Below are positions 35,681 to 44,856 of a stretch of 64,000 nt of DNA, piece after piece. How positions within the stretch are numbered: position 1 is the stretch's first letter; every line of letters begins with the position of its first letter. Position numbers and translations under genes: made by a program. The notes under the pieces were generated by a model, which ran no database searches, was not told where the DNA came from, and was given only the letters and a program-made list of their open reading frames with translations. The DNA is from an uncultured Lachnospiraceae bacterium (lineage in GTDB: Bacteria; Bacillota; Clostridia; Lachnospirales; Lachnospiraceae): positions 1 to 64,000 of the forward strand of contig CAJUGJ010000002.1 in assembly GCA_910586015.1 (NCBI GenBank). Direction: 5' to 3'.

Positions 35681-37069
35681 TTAGAGTTCTCCTAAAAATG
35701 CCCGATAACCACAAAATGCTTCATAGATGTCTGATTTGCTTGTAATTTCCCAAGGAGCGTGCATACTAAGTACTGCAACTCCACTGTCAATTACCTGCAT
35801 ATTATATTGAGCCATAATATAGGCGATTGTTCCACCGCCCCCCTGATCTACTTTTCCCAGTTCAGAAGTCTGGAAAGAAACAGAATGTTTTTCTAATGCT
35901 CCACGAAGTTTTGCAATATACTCTGCATTAGCATCATTACATCCACCTTTTCCACGAGATCCTGTATATTTATTAAATACAATTCCTTTTCCGAAATAAG
36001 CTGTATTTTTCTTTTCATTTACGGATGGATAATTTGGATCATAGGCAGCACTGACATCGGAGGAAAGCATAACCGAATTCTCTAATGCACGTCTTATTTT
36101 TAACTCAGAATATTCTCCCATTCGGTCTAATAACTCTGCAACTGCATTTTCAAAAAATTTAGAGTGCATACCCGTTGCTCCAATACTTCCTACTTCCTCT
36201 TTATCTACTAACAGACATACTGCTGTTCGATCTACTTCTTGTTTAGAAAATAATGCTTTCATAGAAGTAAACGCACAAACTCTGTCATCTTGTCCATATC
36301 CTATTACCATACTTCTATCTAACCCAAAATCTCTTGCACGCCCTGCTGGAACTACTTCTAATTCTGCCGAAAGAAAGTCTTCTTCTTCAAAATCATACTT
36401 TTCTTTCAGAAGTTTTAAAATATTAGCTTTTACTGCCTCTTTCTCTTCTCCTTTTAATGGAATACTTCCAATTAAAATATTGAGATCTTCCCCTTCAATT
36501 ACTTTATGTGCTTTCTTTTCCATCTGATCACCTGACAGATGAACAAGTAAATCTGTAATGCCTACTACTGGATCCGTATCTTCCTCTCCAATAACAACAC
36601 AAACGTTTGTACCATCCTTTTTTGCTACAACTCCATGAATTGCAAGTGGTAGAGTTACCCATTGATATTTTTTAATTCCACCATAATAATGTGTATCTAA
36701 AAGTGCCATTTCTGTATCTTCATAAAGTGGTACTTGCTTTAAATCTAGTCTTGGAGAATCAATATGTGCCCCTAAAAGCTTCATTCCTTCCTCTAAAGGT
36801 TTTGTTCCAACTAAAAATAATGCAACTGCCTTCCCCATATTATTATAATAGAGTTTATCGCCTGCTTTAACTTCCTTTACTTTTCGTAAATCCTGATATC
36901 CTTGTGCTTCTGCTTTGGCAATCGCCTCTGTCACACATTCCCGTTCTGTTTTACAACTAGAAATAAAGTTTTTATACTCTTCATTGAGAGTATTTAATTC
37001 TTCTAATTGTGTACTATCATACTTTAACCAAGCATTTTTTGACTCTTTTTTTTGTTTCTTATCTTCCAT
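35681..37069 (-). CDS. M18 family aminopeptidase
   Basis: 462 residues. A cytosolic zinc exopeptidase that removes N-terminal residues, usually acidic or neutral ones. Zinc and catalytic residues can be placed at GAHIDSPRLD, DKEEVGSIGATG, SSDVSAAYDP and the C-terminal SMHAPWEITS. The lengths match the long bacterial M18 group. It forms a two-gene unit with dut. The start is supported by a modest AAAGG site. Confidence 0.94.
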   Translation of the reverse strand: MEDKKQKKESKNAWLKYDSTQLEELNTLNEEYKNFISSCKTERECVTEAIAKAEAQGYQDLRKVKEVKAGDKLYYNNMGKAVALFLVGTKPLEEGMKLLGAHIDSPRLDLKQVPLYEDTEMALLDTHYYGGIKKYQWVTLPLAIHGVVAKKDGTNVCVVIGEEDTDPVVGITDLLVHLSGDQMEKKAHKVIEGEDLNILIGSIPLKGEEKEAVKANILKLLKEKYDFEEEDFLSAELEVVPAGRARDFGLDRSMVIGYGQDDRVCAFTSMKALFSKQEVDRTAVCLLVDKEEVGSIGATGMHSKFFENAVAELLDRMGEYSELKIRRALENSVMLSSDVSAAYDPNYPSVNEKKNTAYFGKGIVFNKYTGSRGKGGCNDANAEYIAKLRGALEKHSVSFQTSELGKVDQGGGGTIAYIMAQYNMQVIDSGVAVLSMHAPWEITSKSDIYEAFCGYRAFLGEL

Positions 37070-37103
37070 CTTAATCCAGCCTTTCTAAATTACTTTATCA
37101 TTT

Positions 37104-38045
37104 TTAAAATAATTTCTTTTTCTTTAAAATAATAATAGCAAAAATACAAATCACAGTTGTCAAAATTCCCACATAGAGAAAACCATTTGTTTCAGAAGCA
37201 AATGGAATTCCCGCCGGATTCACATTCATTCCATAAAAACCAGAAATAATTGTAGGGATTGCCATAATTACAGTAATCGATGTTAAAACTTTCATCACAG
37301 AATTTAATGTATTATCAATAACAGCAGCAAATAATTCCCTTGTTCCATTGAGTACATCTTTGTAAATATTTGCCATCTCAATTGCCTGTTGATTTTCAAT
37401 AATCACATCTGATAATAACTCCTGATCTTCTGGATAATGTTTAATTCGCTCATATCGGCTCAGTTTATCCAATACTACACCATTAACCCGAAGAGATGTC
37501 GCAAAATAAACCAAGTCCGATTCTAATTCATGTAACTCCATTAAATCAGAATTCTTTGTTCCTTGATGTAATCTTGCCTCTATCGCTTCTCTTGCCTTAT
37601 CAATCTTTCGAAGATAGTTTAAATAAACCGAAGTATTACTATATAAAATCTGATAGATAAAACGGTTTTTTTTAGTTGTACTAAATTCTTTTGCTCTGCC
37701 ACTAGAAAATGGTTTTAGCACCAAAGTATCTTCAATACAAACGGTAAGAATCATATTTTCCTTCAAAATAATAGAAAGTGGTATGGTAGTATAAGCGCTG
37801 TTCCCGTTTCGGATTTCTTTGGAAGGAATATCTACTAATACTAATGTATAAGTATCTGTAATCTCGATTCTCGAAGATTCTTCTACATCCAGCGATGCCC
37901 TTAAATCATCTACATCAATTTGACACTCTTTAGCTGCCTGTTTTAATTCCTCTTCTGTGGGGGCTGTTAAAGCAATCCAAGTGTTTTCCTGTATCGTATC
38001 TACTTCTAAAACCTGCCCATTATTTGTCTTATAGATATTTAACAT
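37104..38045 (-). CDS. corA: CorA family magnesium transporter
   Basis: 313 residues: a long cytoplasmic funnel domain, then two C-terminal membrane helices separated by the signature GMN (in FYGMNVNP). It conducts Mg2+ (some members Co2+ or Zn2+) as a pentamer. AGGGGGCGAAG precedes the ATG. Separate from neighbours; the 145 bases upstream hold a TATAAT but no clear -35 box. Confidence 0.95.
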   Translation of the reverse strand: MLNIYKTNNGQVLEVDTIQENTWIALTAPTEEELKQAAKECQIDVDDLRASLDVEESSRIEITDTYTLVLVDIPSKEIRNGNSAYTTIPLSIILKENMILTVCIEDTLVLKPFSSGRAKEFSTTKKNRFIYQILYSNTSVYLNYLRKIDKAREAIEARLHQGTKNSDLMELHELESDLVYFATSLRVNGVVLDKLSRYERIKHYPEDQELLSDVIIENQQAIEMANIYKDVLNGTRELFAAVIDNTLNSVMKVLTSITVIMAIPTIISGFYGMNVNPAGIPFASETNGFLYVGILTTVICIFAIIILKKKKLF

Positions 38046-38190
38046 CTCTTCGCCCCCTGTCGTCTAATGTTTTTTGTCACTGCTTTTTTGTATATTATAC
38101 GACTTTTTATCAAAATCACAGTTTGCCTGATTTGTCTATGGGGTATTATACCACAAAAGTGGGAATTTGAATATCTTTTTAATACTTTTT

Positions 38191-40116
38191 TTATTGATTT
38201 GAGCGAAATTCTTTTTTTCCGTTTCCCGGACGTCCTCCAGTTGGTCTTCCCATCCAGCCATTTTCTTTTCCATCTGTAACTCCAGATTCATTGAGCCAAA
38301 GAATTGTATCAGATAGAGTAAAACTTACTATCTCTTTTTCTTCTGTATATAGTGTATAAGATTCCCCTTCTAAAAGCTCTGGAATACTGATAACAATATT
38401 CTGAAATTGCTTTATAGGTGCAAAAGAAAATATCGTTTTTCCAGAAGTATCTTTTAAGCTGACTGTTGTTTCTTTTGATTGTACAGAAGAAAATGTCATA
38501 GAGATACAATTTTGTGTACCAGAAGAAACAGACTGTGTCATTCCAAAACTTCCTGCGGCGGCTAAAATTCCTCCGTTCATTGTAAAAGTAGAATCATAAT
38601 CCAATGCTCCATTTCCATTATTCGTTGGTCCATTGATGAAAACAGTTCCTCCTTCCATGATAACAGAACCATTTGAATCTAATCCATCTCCTTCGGCAGA
38701 AATAACTAAATATCCTCCCTCAATAACAATCTGCGCCGTCCCAGAAGAAAACCGATCCATTCCGAAAAATCCTCCCTGACCGGAATTATTCTTTCCGCCT
38801 GCTGCATTCACTCCATCATCGGATGCTGTTACATATATTGTTCCATCTTTAATTTGTATGCTTTTTGCTTCTAATCCCTCATAACTTTGATTTATTTGAA
38901 TCGTTCCGCCTAGAATAGTAAGTTCTGAATCCGCATGAACTCCATCATCTCCTGTACGAATTTCAAAATTACCTCCTATAATTTGTAAACTTCCATTTGT
39001 ATGTAGTGCGTCATCTGCACAATCCAAAACAAATGTTCCACCAGTAATCTGTGTAGAAGTACCAGACTTTAAGCCTTTTGCACTTTCTATATTTTCTGAA
39101 GAAGTTATATTACTTCCTTCACCCGTTAGTATTTGAAACGTTCCATCTGTAATCTTTAGCGCATACTCTGCCTGAAAACCATCTGCCTGTGAGGTTACTG
39201 TAAAATTTCCTCCTTCTATTATTAAATTTCCTACTGTTTCATCGGTATCATTTGTTGTTTTAAATCCATCTCCCTGTGTTTTAATTAAAAATGTTCCATC
39301 TAAAATTTGTAATTTATCTCTTCCTATTATTCCATCATCTACAGAATGAATAGAAAACGTTCCATTCACAATAAGCAAACTGTCTTTACAAGTAATCGCA
39401 TCATTAAAACGTGCATCTATATTTAGTGTCCCTTTTCCGTTGATTACTAGATCACATTTTGAGAAAAGTGCTGCACTTGGCTCTTGTTTTTCTATATCAT
39501 CGTAGACATAATTGGTTCCATCGGTTAAATAATTGGTTGTATTTTCTGCCAAAGTAAGAATTACTTTTTTTGTCTTTTTTATATAAATTGCAGCACTATC
39601 CGAACAGGAAATAGATACTCCATTTAATATTAAATGTACCGTAGCTTCCTCTCCTGCTTTTATAAGAATCTGCCCATCTGTCAATGTTCCATTTATAACA
39701 TAGGTACCAGCTTCTATAATCTTTAAATCCCCATTTTCAAAAACAGCTCCTTCTCCAATAATCTCAGCACTTGTTTTAGAAAGGGTAATAAAACAAGAAT
39801 CCTCTTCCCATGTATCTATCAGATCCTCTTTTTCATAAGAAATTGGCTCTAATTCTACAATTTCTATTATTTCATCTAAACTTGTATCTGCATTTTCTAT
39901 ATTATTATCTGGTGGTGAATTATCTAAGAATTTGTCATTTGGAACTTCATCGTCAGTTGGTCTTTTAAATTGACTGTCATCTTTTATTTGAGCCTGTGCG
40001 TTTGGTAAATCCTCATCTGTCTTCTCTGTTGACTGTTTATTACATCCAGATAATATTAAAGTAAGACTTAAAACGATTATACTAGCTATTTTTTGTTTTC
40101 TTATTTTCTTTTTCAT
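38191..40116 (-). CDS. Carbohydrate-binding-domain (DUF4353-type) lipoprotein
   Basis: 641 residues from the ATG at 40116, with AAGGAG seven bases upstream. The lipoprotein signal ends in LILSGC. A beta-helix-like body repeats short units such as LQIIGGNFEIRTGDDGVHA and LTILGGTIQI, typical of the DUF4353 fold. The C-terminus is Gly/Arg-rich (GRPTGGRPGNGKK). It overlaps no gene now that the start is corrected and follows DUF4956 and VTC-domain genes in one operon, an arrangement often seen in Firmicutes. Role at the surface unknown. Confidence 0.85.
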   Translation of the reverse strand: MKKKIRKQKIASIIVLSLTLILSGCNKQSTEKTDEDLPNAQAQIKDDSQFKRPTDDEVPNDKFLDNSPPDNNIENADTSLDEIIEIVELEPISYEKEDLIDTWEEDSCFITLSKTSAEIIGEGAVFENGDLKIIEAGTYVINGTLTDGQILIKAGEEATVHLILNGVSISCSDSAAIYIKKTKKVILTLAENTTNYLTDGTNYVYDDIEKQEPSAALFSKCDLVINGKGTLNIDARFNDAITCKDSLLIVNGTFSIHSVDDGIIGRDKLQILDGTFLIKTQGDGFKTTNDTDETVGNLIIEGGNFTVTSQADGFQAEYALKITDGTFQILTGEGSNITSSENIESAKGLKSGTSTQITGGTFVLDCADDALHTNGSLQIIGGNFEIRTGDDGVHADSELTILGGTIQINQSYEGLEAKSIQIKDGTIYVTASDDGVNAAGGKNNSGQGGFFGMDRFSSGTAQIVIEGGYLVISAEGDGLDSNGSVIMEGGTVFINGPTNNGNGALDYDSTFTMNGGILAAAGSFGMTQSVSSGTQNCISMTFSSVQSKETTVSLKDTSGKTIFSFAPIKQFQNIVISIPELLEGESYTLYTEEKEIVSFTLSDTILWLNESGVTDGKENGWMGRPTGGRPGNGKKEFRSNQ

Positions 40117-40129
40117 AAAATTCTCCTTT

Positions 40130-40807
40130 TTATAACTGTTCCTCACCTGCTACCTTTTTAGAAAGTAATACAGTAAGATTTCCATTTCGGCAGCGAATAG
40201 CATCTAACATTTCTTTTTCTTTTATTTCTTTTTTTAACTGAATTTGATAACTTAATTCAAACATACTTCCCAAATTCGTTGATTTAATTTTTTCTAATTC
40301 ATGATTAGTAGTAAAAGTTTCAAAAATGTCACTAAAAACTCCTTCGTATTCTAAATTTTCTGGAATTGTAATTTTTAATATCTTTTTTTGTTTTCTGTCT
40401 TCTCCAAACTTTGTTTTTGATAATACAAAAAAAGTTATAGCTAATAAAATTGTAATAAATACTGCAAAACTTAAAAATCCCATTCCTGTTGCAAGACCTA
40501 CTGCCATTGCAAAAAAGATATTGCTAATTTCCTTAGAAGAACCGGGAACAGAACGAAATCTTACTAAACTAAATGTTCCTAACACTGCAACTGATGTTCC
40601 TAAATTTCCATTTACCATCATAATAACAATCTGTACTAATGCTGGCAGTAAAACTAAGGTTATTGCAAAATTTTTTGTATAAGAGCCAGATGCCATATAT
40701 GTGATTGCAATTACAAATCCCAATAAAACAGAAACAATTGTACAAATAAGGGCTTCTTCTACTGTTAATCCTGATGTTACATTGGTTAAAATACTTTCAA
40801 ATGACAT
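40130..40807 (-). CDS. DUF4956 membrane protein
   Basis: 225 residues with four membrane helices in the first half (IVSVLLGFVIAITYMA onward), a conserved SLVRFRSVPGSSKEI segment between helices, and a soluble C-terminal domain of about 90 residues. Its start overlaps the end of the VTC-domain gene by 22 bases. DUF4956 genes commonly accompany VTC-type polymerases; no biochemical role is established. GGAGG precedes the ATG. Confidence 0.88.
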   Translation of the reverse strand: MSFESILTNVTSGLTVEEALICTIVSVLLGFVIAITYMASGSYTKNFAITLVLLPALVQIVIMMVNGNLGTSVAVLGTFSLVRFRSVPGSSKEISNIFFAMAVGLATGMGFLSFAVFITILLAITFFVLSKTKFGEDRKQKKILKITIPENLEYEGVFSDIFETFTTNHELEKIKSTNLGSMFELSYQIQLKKEIKEKEMLDAIRCRNGNLTVLLSKKVAGEEQL

Positions 40808-41550
40808 AATTCATAGTCCTCCAATCTATCTTGAATTTTAAAAAAATTATTTTTTTCTCTTTCTAATTTTTTTCGATAAACTGCACCATATTTTGAAAAG
40901 GAAGTTGGATAGATCTTTAATTCATTTAATGATCTTGCTAACCAAATAGGAAATGCTTTTGAAGTCTTAATCTCAACTAATCTCTCTTCGGGAGATAAAA
41001 GTAATTTTCCATGATCTCCTGCTTCTAAAGATAATTCTTCTTCTCTACTCCGAATATTTCTATCTACTGTAAGGCGTAAGTGTGAATCTTCTTTTCCTGC
41101 ATATGCGATACGATCATAAGCTAAATATAGAACTGGTTTTGGTCTATAAAAGTGTATAAAATAATCAATCTCCGAAAAAATTTGATGATTGTACTCCTCT
41201 TTTGGCACAATTCCTTTTTTAAGATAATTTAGTACACTATTTAGTAATAAAGCAATTCTTCGTTTATATACGATTCCCTGATACTTTTTTTTAATCTCCA
41301 AAAATACTTTTGAATCTTGACTTGGAATTCCATAACTGCGAAGTCGAAGTTTTTCTTTATAGACTGGTTTTTCTAAAGAATTTCGTATTAATTCATAAGA
41401 ATTTGTATCATAATAAATATTACAAATGGTATATAGACCATATACATCTAATTCCATATGAGGCTCTAATACTTTTTTTAATTGCTGCCACTGCCATTCT
41501 GTTAACAAATATTTTTTCTCTGTTCTTTGAAAAGTATCTTCTATTTTCAT
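40786..41550 (-). CDS. VTC-domain polyphosphate polymerase-like protein
   Basis: 254 residues forming one VTC-type tunnel domain: it opens with RTEKKYLLTEWQWQQL and contains basic strands (KLRLRSYG, EIKKKYQGIVYKRR) and a late VEIKTSKAFPIWL, the Lys/Arg/Glu set that binds ATP, metal and polyphosphate in Vtc4. No membrane helix is present. It heads the operon with DUF4956 and the DUF4353-type lipoprotein. Polyphosphate synthesis is family-based inference. AAGGAGG precedes the ATG. Confidence 0.85.
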   Translation of the reverse strand: MKIEDTFQRTEKKYLLTEWQWQQLKKVLEPHMELDVYGLYTICNIYYDTNSYELIRNSLEKPVYKEKLRLRSYGIPSQDSKVFLEIKKKYQGIVYKRRIALLLNSVLNYLKKGIVPKEEYNHQIFSEIDYFIHFYRPKPVLYLAYDRIAYAGKEDSHLRLTVDRNIRSREEELSLEAGDHGKLLLSPEERLVEIKTSKAFPIWLARSLNELKIYPTSFSKYGAVYRKKLEREKNNFFKIQDRLEDYELCHLKVF

Positions 41551-41560
41551 ATTGACCTCC

Positions 41561-41597
41561 TTTTTTATTTTATTTTATCTTATTTTATTTTATCTTA
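41561..41597. repeat. TTTTA-type simple repeat
   Basis: Two near copies of a 15-base TTTTATTTTATCTTA unit lie directly upstream of the VTC-domain gene; slippage could alter its promoter spacing. Confidence 0.6.
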
Positions 41598-41659
41598 ATA
41601 AAAATTTGTGTGAAATTTATGAGTAAAGTTTGAGAAATTTGTGAACGCTTTAGAAAGTT

Positions 41660-41706
41660 AAAGAGAGGTTGAATTATTCAATAACTGAACAATCCAACCT
41701 CTCTTT
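41660..41706. terminator. Terminator between the 96-residue ORF and the VTC operon
   Basis: A 12-bp perfect stem (41660-41671 with 41695-41706) plus a partial inner stem; T-rich on both sides. Confidence 0.7.
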
Positions 41707-41760
41707 TTATCTTTTCTGCCTCCAAACTACAAGACTCCTTTTTTTCATTTATTATGTATG

Positions 41761-42051
41761 TTATACAGGCATCCCTATTTTCGAATAATAACGCTCCTTT
41801 GCTATTTCTTCTAAATCTTCTTCATATTCTCTGCTTAAAAGCTCGTCCTCAAAAACCTGCATATAGTGCTTCCATACTGGATAATTTATATTGCTTGGAT
41901 AACGTTGCATATGCCATTCTAGGGCATCCATACTGCGTTCTATGTAAGAACTGCTAACTTCGGAGATTTTTACATAATCCCCATTAAATGTCTCCCATCT
42001 TGTATAATCTAAATCTCTTTCCCGTAATATATTGTTTGAAAAAATCTTCAT
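41761..42051 (-). CDS. Hypothetical protein, 96 residues
   Basis: Not recognised. It is hydrophilic and aromatic-rich (YTRWETFNGDYV, EWHMQRYPSNINYPVW) with an acidic helical end (REYEEDLEEIAKERYY); no signal, Cys or membrane segment. GGGAG precedes the ATG, and a strong promoter lies about 105 bases upstream. A single-gene unit between two hairpins, so it is probably a real, independently expressed protein. Confidence 0.7.
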   Translation of the reverse strand: MKIFSNNILRERDLDYTRWETFNGDYVKISEVSSSYIERSMDALEWHMQRYPSNINYPVWKHYMQVFEDELLSREYEEDLEEIAKERYYSKIGMPV

Positions 42052-42156
42052 ACGATTCTCCCTTCATTATGAAAAATAGACTAATAGTTAGTTAAAATAT
42101 TTCAATACTTTTAGTTTATGTATCCTCCTTTTCTCTTAGAACTTCTTCTTACTGTT

Positions 42157-42185
42157 ATTATACCACCTTTATTAAATTCTTTCAA
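42157..42185 (-). promoter_or_regulatory. Promoter of the 96-residue ORF
   Basis: TTGAAA (42180-42185), 17-base spacer, consensus TATAAT (42157-42162). The 5' leader contains an extra AAAGGAGG (about 42123-42130) with no start codon at the right distance. Confidence 0.7.
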
Positions 42186-42292
42186 TTAATTTTTTGATTA
42201 TTTATAAATTTATATCTTTGTTTTCGAATAATTCAAACATAAATTATGTTCCAATTTATATTTATTGAAACATACTGGGATTTCTCCTTATA

Positions 42293-42345
42293 AATATAGC
42301 TTTCCGATTGAAAACAAAACAAAATTTCAATCGGAAAGCTATATT
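42293..42345 (-). terminator. Hairpin after purB
   Basis: A 21-bp perfect stem (42293-42313 with 42325-42345) starts about 30 bases after the purB stop. The tail is AT-rich without a long T-run. Bases 42186-42292 hold nothing else I recognise. Confidence 0.65.
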
Positions 42346-42375
42346 ATATTAAAACTTTATAGTATTCTTTTTTAA

Positions 42376-43809
42376 TCACACCTTAATATCTGCTTTTATT
42401 CCTAATAAATTCGTATTTTCTTGTAAAATTGGCTCAATTACATCTTGTAAAAATTCTTCTGTCTGTTGGCTTGCACGTCCTGTATATTTTTTTGGATCTA
42501 GTTTTTCTTGTAGTTCCTCTAAAGTGACATGAAACATTGGCTCCTTTGCAATACGCTCTAACAGATCATTTTCTAATCCTTCCTGTTTTATGCGTTTTCC
42601 TGCTTCCATCGAAAGCTCTCGAATTCGTTCATGCAGCTCTTGACGATTTCCCCCCGCCTTAACTGCATCCATCATAATATTTTCTGTTGCCATAAATGGC
42701 AGTTCACTTCGCAGATGTTTTTCAATAACTTTCTCATAGACCACCAATCCATCTACAATATTCAAATACAGATCGAGAATTCCGTCTACTGCCAAAAATG
42801 CCTCTGATACACTCAATCTTTTATTGGCAGAATCATCTAAGGTACGTTCAAACCATTGAGTTGCAGATGTAATAGCAGGATTTAGAGCATCTGCCATTAC
42901 ATATCTAGCTAATGAAGCAATCCGTTCACTTCTCATTGGATTGCGCTTATATGCCATTGCAGAAGAGCCAATCTGATTTTTTTCAAAAGGTTCTTCAATT
43001 TCCTTTAAATGTTGTAACAGACGGATATCATTAGAAAATTTATGTGCACTTGCAGCGATTCCTGCTAATACATTTAGTACCCTTGTATCTACCTTTCGAG
43101 AATAAGTTTGACCAGAAACAGGAAAACAAGAATGAAACCCCATTTTGTCTGCAATTTTTTGATCGAGTTGTTTTATTTTTTCATGATCTCCTTCAAAGAG
43201 TTCTAAAAAACTGGCCTGTGTTCCAGTTGTTCCCTTTGATCCAAGTAGCTGCATCGAGTTTAAGACATATTCTAGATCCTGATAATCTAAAACTAACTCC
43301 ATCATCCAAAGAGACGCCCGTTTTCCTACTGTAGTTGGCTGTGCTGGTTGAAAATGAGTAAATGCCAATGTCGGAAGGCTTTTATACTTTCTAGCAAATT
43401 CAGAAAGTTCCTTTAAGACATTGACTAATTTCTTTTTTATTAATTTTAAAGCCTGTGTCATTATAATAATATCTGTATTATCTCCTACATAACAAGAGGT
43501 TGCTCCCAGATGAATAATTCCAGCAGCTTTTGGACATTGTACCCCATAAGCATAGACATGTGACATTACATCATGACGTACTAAAGCTTCTCTTTCCTTT
43601 GCCACATCATAATTGATATCCTCTTGATGTTCTTTTAACTCGTCAATCTGTTCTTGTGTCACTGGCAAACCTAACTCATGTTCTGCTTCTGCCAAAGCAA
43701 TCCAAAGTTTTCTCCAAGTTTTAAACTTCATATCTGGAGAAAAAATATACTGCATCTCTTTACCTGCATACCGTTCTGACAATGGACTTACATAATTATC
43801 ATAATTCAT
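42376..43809 (-). CDS. purB: Adenylosuccinate lyase
   Basis: 477 residues from the ATG at 43809; GAGG seven bases upstream decides this over the earlier ATG (43821), which overlaps that site. It acts twice in purine synthesis, on SAICAR and on adenylosuccinate. Fumarase-superfamily landmarks: HLGATSCYVGDNTD, THFQPAQPTTVGKR and the signature SSAMAYKRNPMRSE. A TATGTGA/TCACATA hairpin and the AGAAATGAGG motif lie in the leader. Confidence 0.96.
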   Translation of the reverse strand: MNYDNYVSPLSERYAGKEMQYIFSPDMKFKTWRKLWIALAEAEHELGLPVTQEQIDELKEHQEDINYDVAKEREALVRHDVMSHVYAYGVQCPKAAGIIHLGATSCYVGDNTDIIIMTQALKLIKKKLVNVLKELSEFARKYKSLPTLAFTHFQPAQPTTVGKRASLWMMELVLDYQDLEYVLNSMQLLGSKGTTGTQASFLELFEGDHEKIKQLDQKIADKMGFHSCFPVSGQTYSRKVDTRVLNVLAGIAASAHKFSNDIRLLQHLKEIEEPFEKNQIGSSAMAYKRNPMRSERIASLARYVMADALNPAITSATQWFERTLDDSANKRLSVSEAFLAVDGILDLYLNIVDGLVVYEKVIEKHLRSELPFMATENIMMDAVKAGGNRQELHERIRELSMEAGKRIKQEGLENDLLERIAKEPMFHVTLEELQEKLDPKKYTGRASQQTEEFLQDVIEPILQENTNLLGIKADIKV

Positions 43810-43810
43810 T

Positions 43811-43845
43811 TTTGACCTCATTTCTATGTGACTTTCTCACATATC
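43811..43845 (-). promoter_or_regulatory. Hairpin and AGAAATGAGG leader of purB
   Basis: TATGTGA/TCACATA (43825-43831 with 43837-43843) stands directly before AGAAATGAGG, which holds the ribosome site. Related leaders precede glgB and the gene at 52748. Confidence 0.5.
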
Positions 43846-43868
43846 AAGTTTATTTTAAGAGCAGAAAA

Positions 43869-43904
43869 ACTGTCTGCAAAAATAACAGTATTTTTGCAGA
43901 CAGT
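43869..43904 (-). terminator. purC terminator
   Basis: A 16-bp perfect stem (43869-43884 with 43889-43904) and four-base loop, followed by TTTTT on the minus strand. Confidence 0.88.
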
Positions 43905-43918
43905 CTTAAATGACAATC

Positions 43919-44626
43919 CTACTTAATTCCAAGACGATGAAATACTTCCTGATATGCGTCTTCTACATTTCCAAGATCTCTTCTGAAACGATCTTTATCT
44001 AATTTTTCATGAGTAGTAACATCCCAAAGTCTACAAGTATCAGGTGAAATCTCATCTGCAAGAATAATTTGTCCATGATATCTGCCAAATTCAATTTTAA
44101 AATCAATCAGCTCAATACCGATTCCAAGAAAATATTTTATTAAAACATCATTTACCTGAAACGCATACTTTGTAATCAGATCAATTTCTTCCTTTGTCGC
44201 CAGTCCAAGTGCCAGTGCATAGTAAGAATTAATAAATGGATCACCAAGTGCATCATCTTTATAGGAAAATTCCAAAGTCGGACATAATAGTTTTCTTCCC
44301 TCTTCTATCCCAAGTTTTTTTGCAAAACTTCCGGCAGATACATTACGTATGATAACTTCAAGTGGTACAATTTCTACCTTTTTTACAGCTGTTTCACGAT
44401 CGCTTAATTCTTTAACAAGATGAGTAGGAACTCCCTCTTTTTCTAATAAAGACATAACATAATTGGACATCTTATTATTGATAACACCTTTTCCGACAAT
44501 CGTTCCCTTTTTCTCTCCATTAAATGCAGTTGCATCATCTTTATAATCTACAATTAATACATCTGGGTCTTCTGTCTTAAAAACTTTCTTTGCTTTGCCT
44601 TCATAAAGCTGCTCCAACTTATCCAT
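43919..44626 (-). CDS. purC: SAICAR synthetase
   Basis: 235 residues. It ligates aspartate to CAIR using ATP in purine synthesis. It begins KLEQLYEGKAKKVF, with the signature segments IRNVSAGSFAKKLGI and LIDFKIEFGR, then LADEISPDTCRLWD. The ATG at 44626 has GGAG eight bases upstream; a GTG at 44629 would add one residue. It lies just past tRNA-Gly on the same strand and separate from purB by a terminator. Confidence 0.96.
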   Translation of the reverse strand: MDKLEQLYEGKAKKVFKTEDPDVLIVDYKDDATAFNGEKKGTIVGKGVINNKMSNYVMSLLEKEGVPTHLVKELSDRETAVKKVEIVPLEVIIRNVSAGSFAKKLGIEEGRKLLCPTLEFSYKDDALGDPFINSYYALALGLATKEEIDLITKYAFQVNDVLIKYFLGIGIELIDFKIEFGRYHGQIILADEISPDTCRLWDVTTHEKLDKDRFRRDLGNVEDAYQEVFHRLGIK

Positions 44627-44693
44627 CACTCATTCTCCTTCTTGTAAATGTCTGTCTTAATTCTTACTTTCGTTTTATTTTTAAATAAAAAAA

Positions 44694-44765
44694 AGCACGA
44701 GACGGGATTCGAACCCGCGACCCTCGCCTTGGCAAGGCGATACTCCACCACTGAGCCACTCGTGC
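44694..44765 (-). tRNA. tRNA-Gly (GCC), second copy
   Basis: Identical over all 72 bases to the tRNA at 15063-15134. The anticodon GCC lies at 44731-44733 on the minus strand. No encoded CCA. It stands alone between the nitroreductase gene and purC. Confidence 0.96.
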
Positions 44766-44856
44766 AATGTTTCTTTTCTGTTATTTAATACGTTATTAAC
44801 TATATCATACCAAAAATTATTTGTCAATATAAAAGTTTAAATTTTTATTCCTAATC

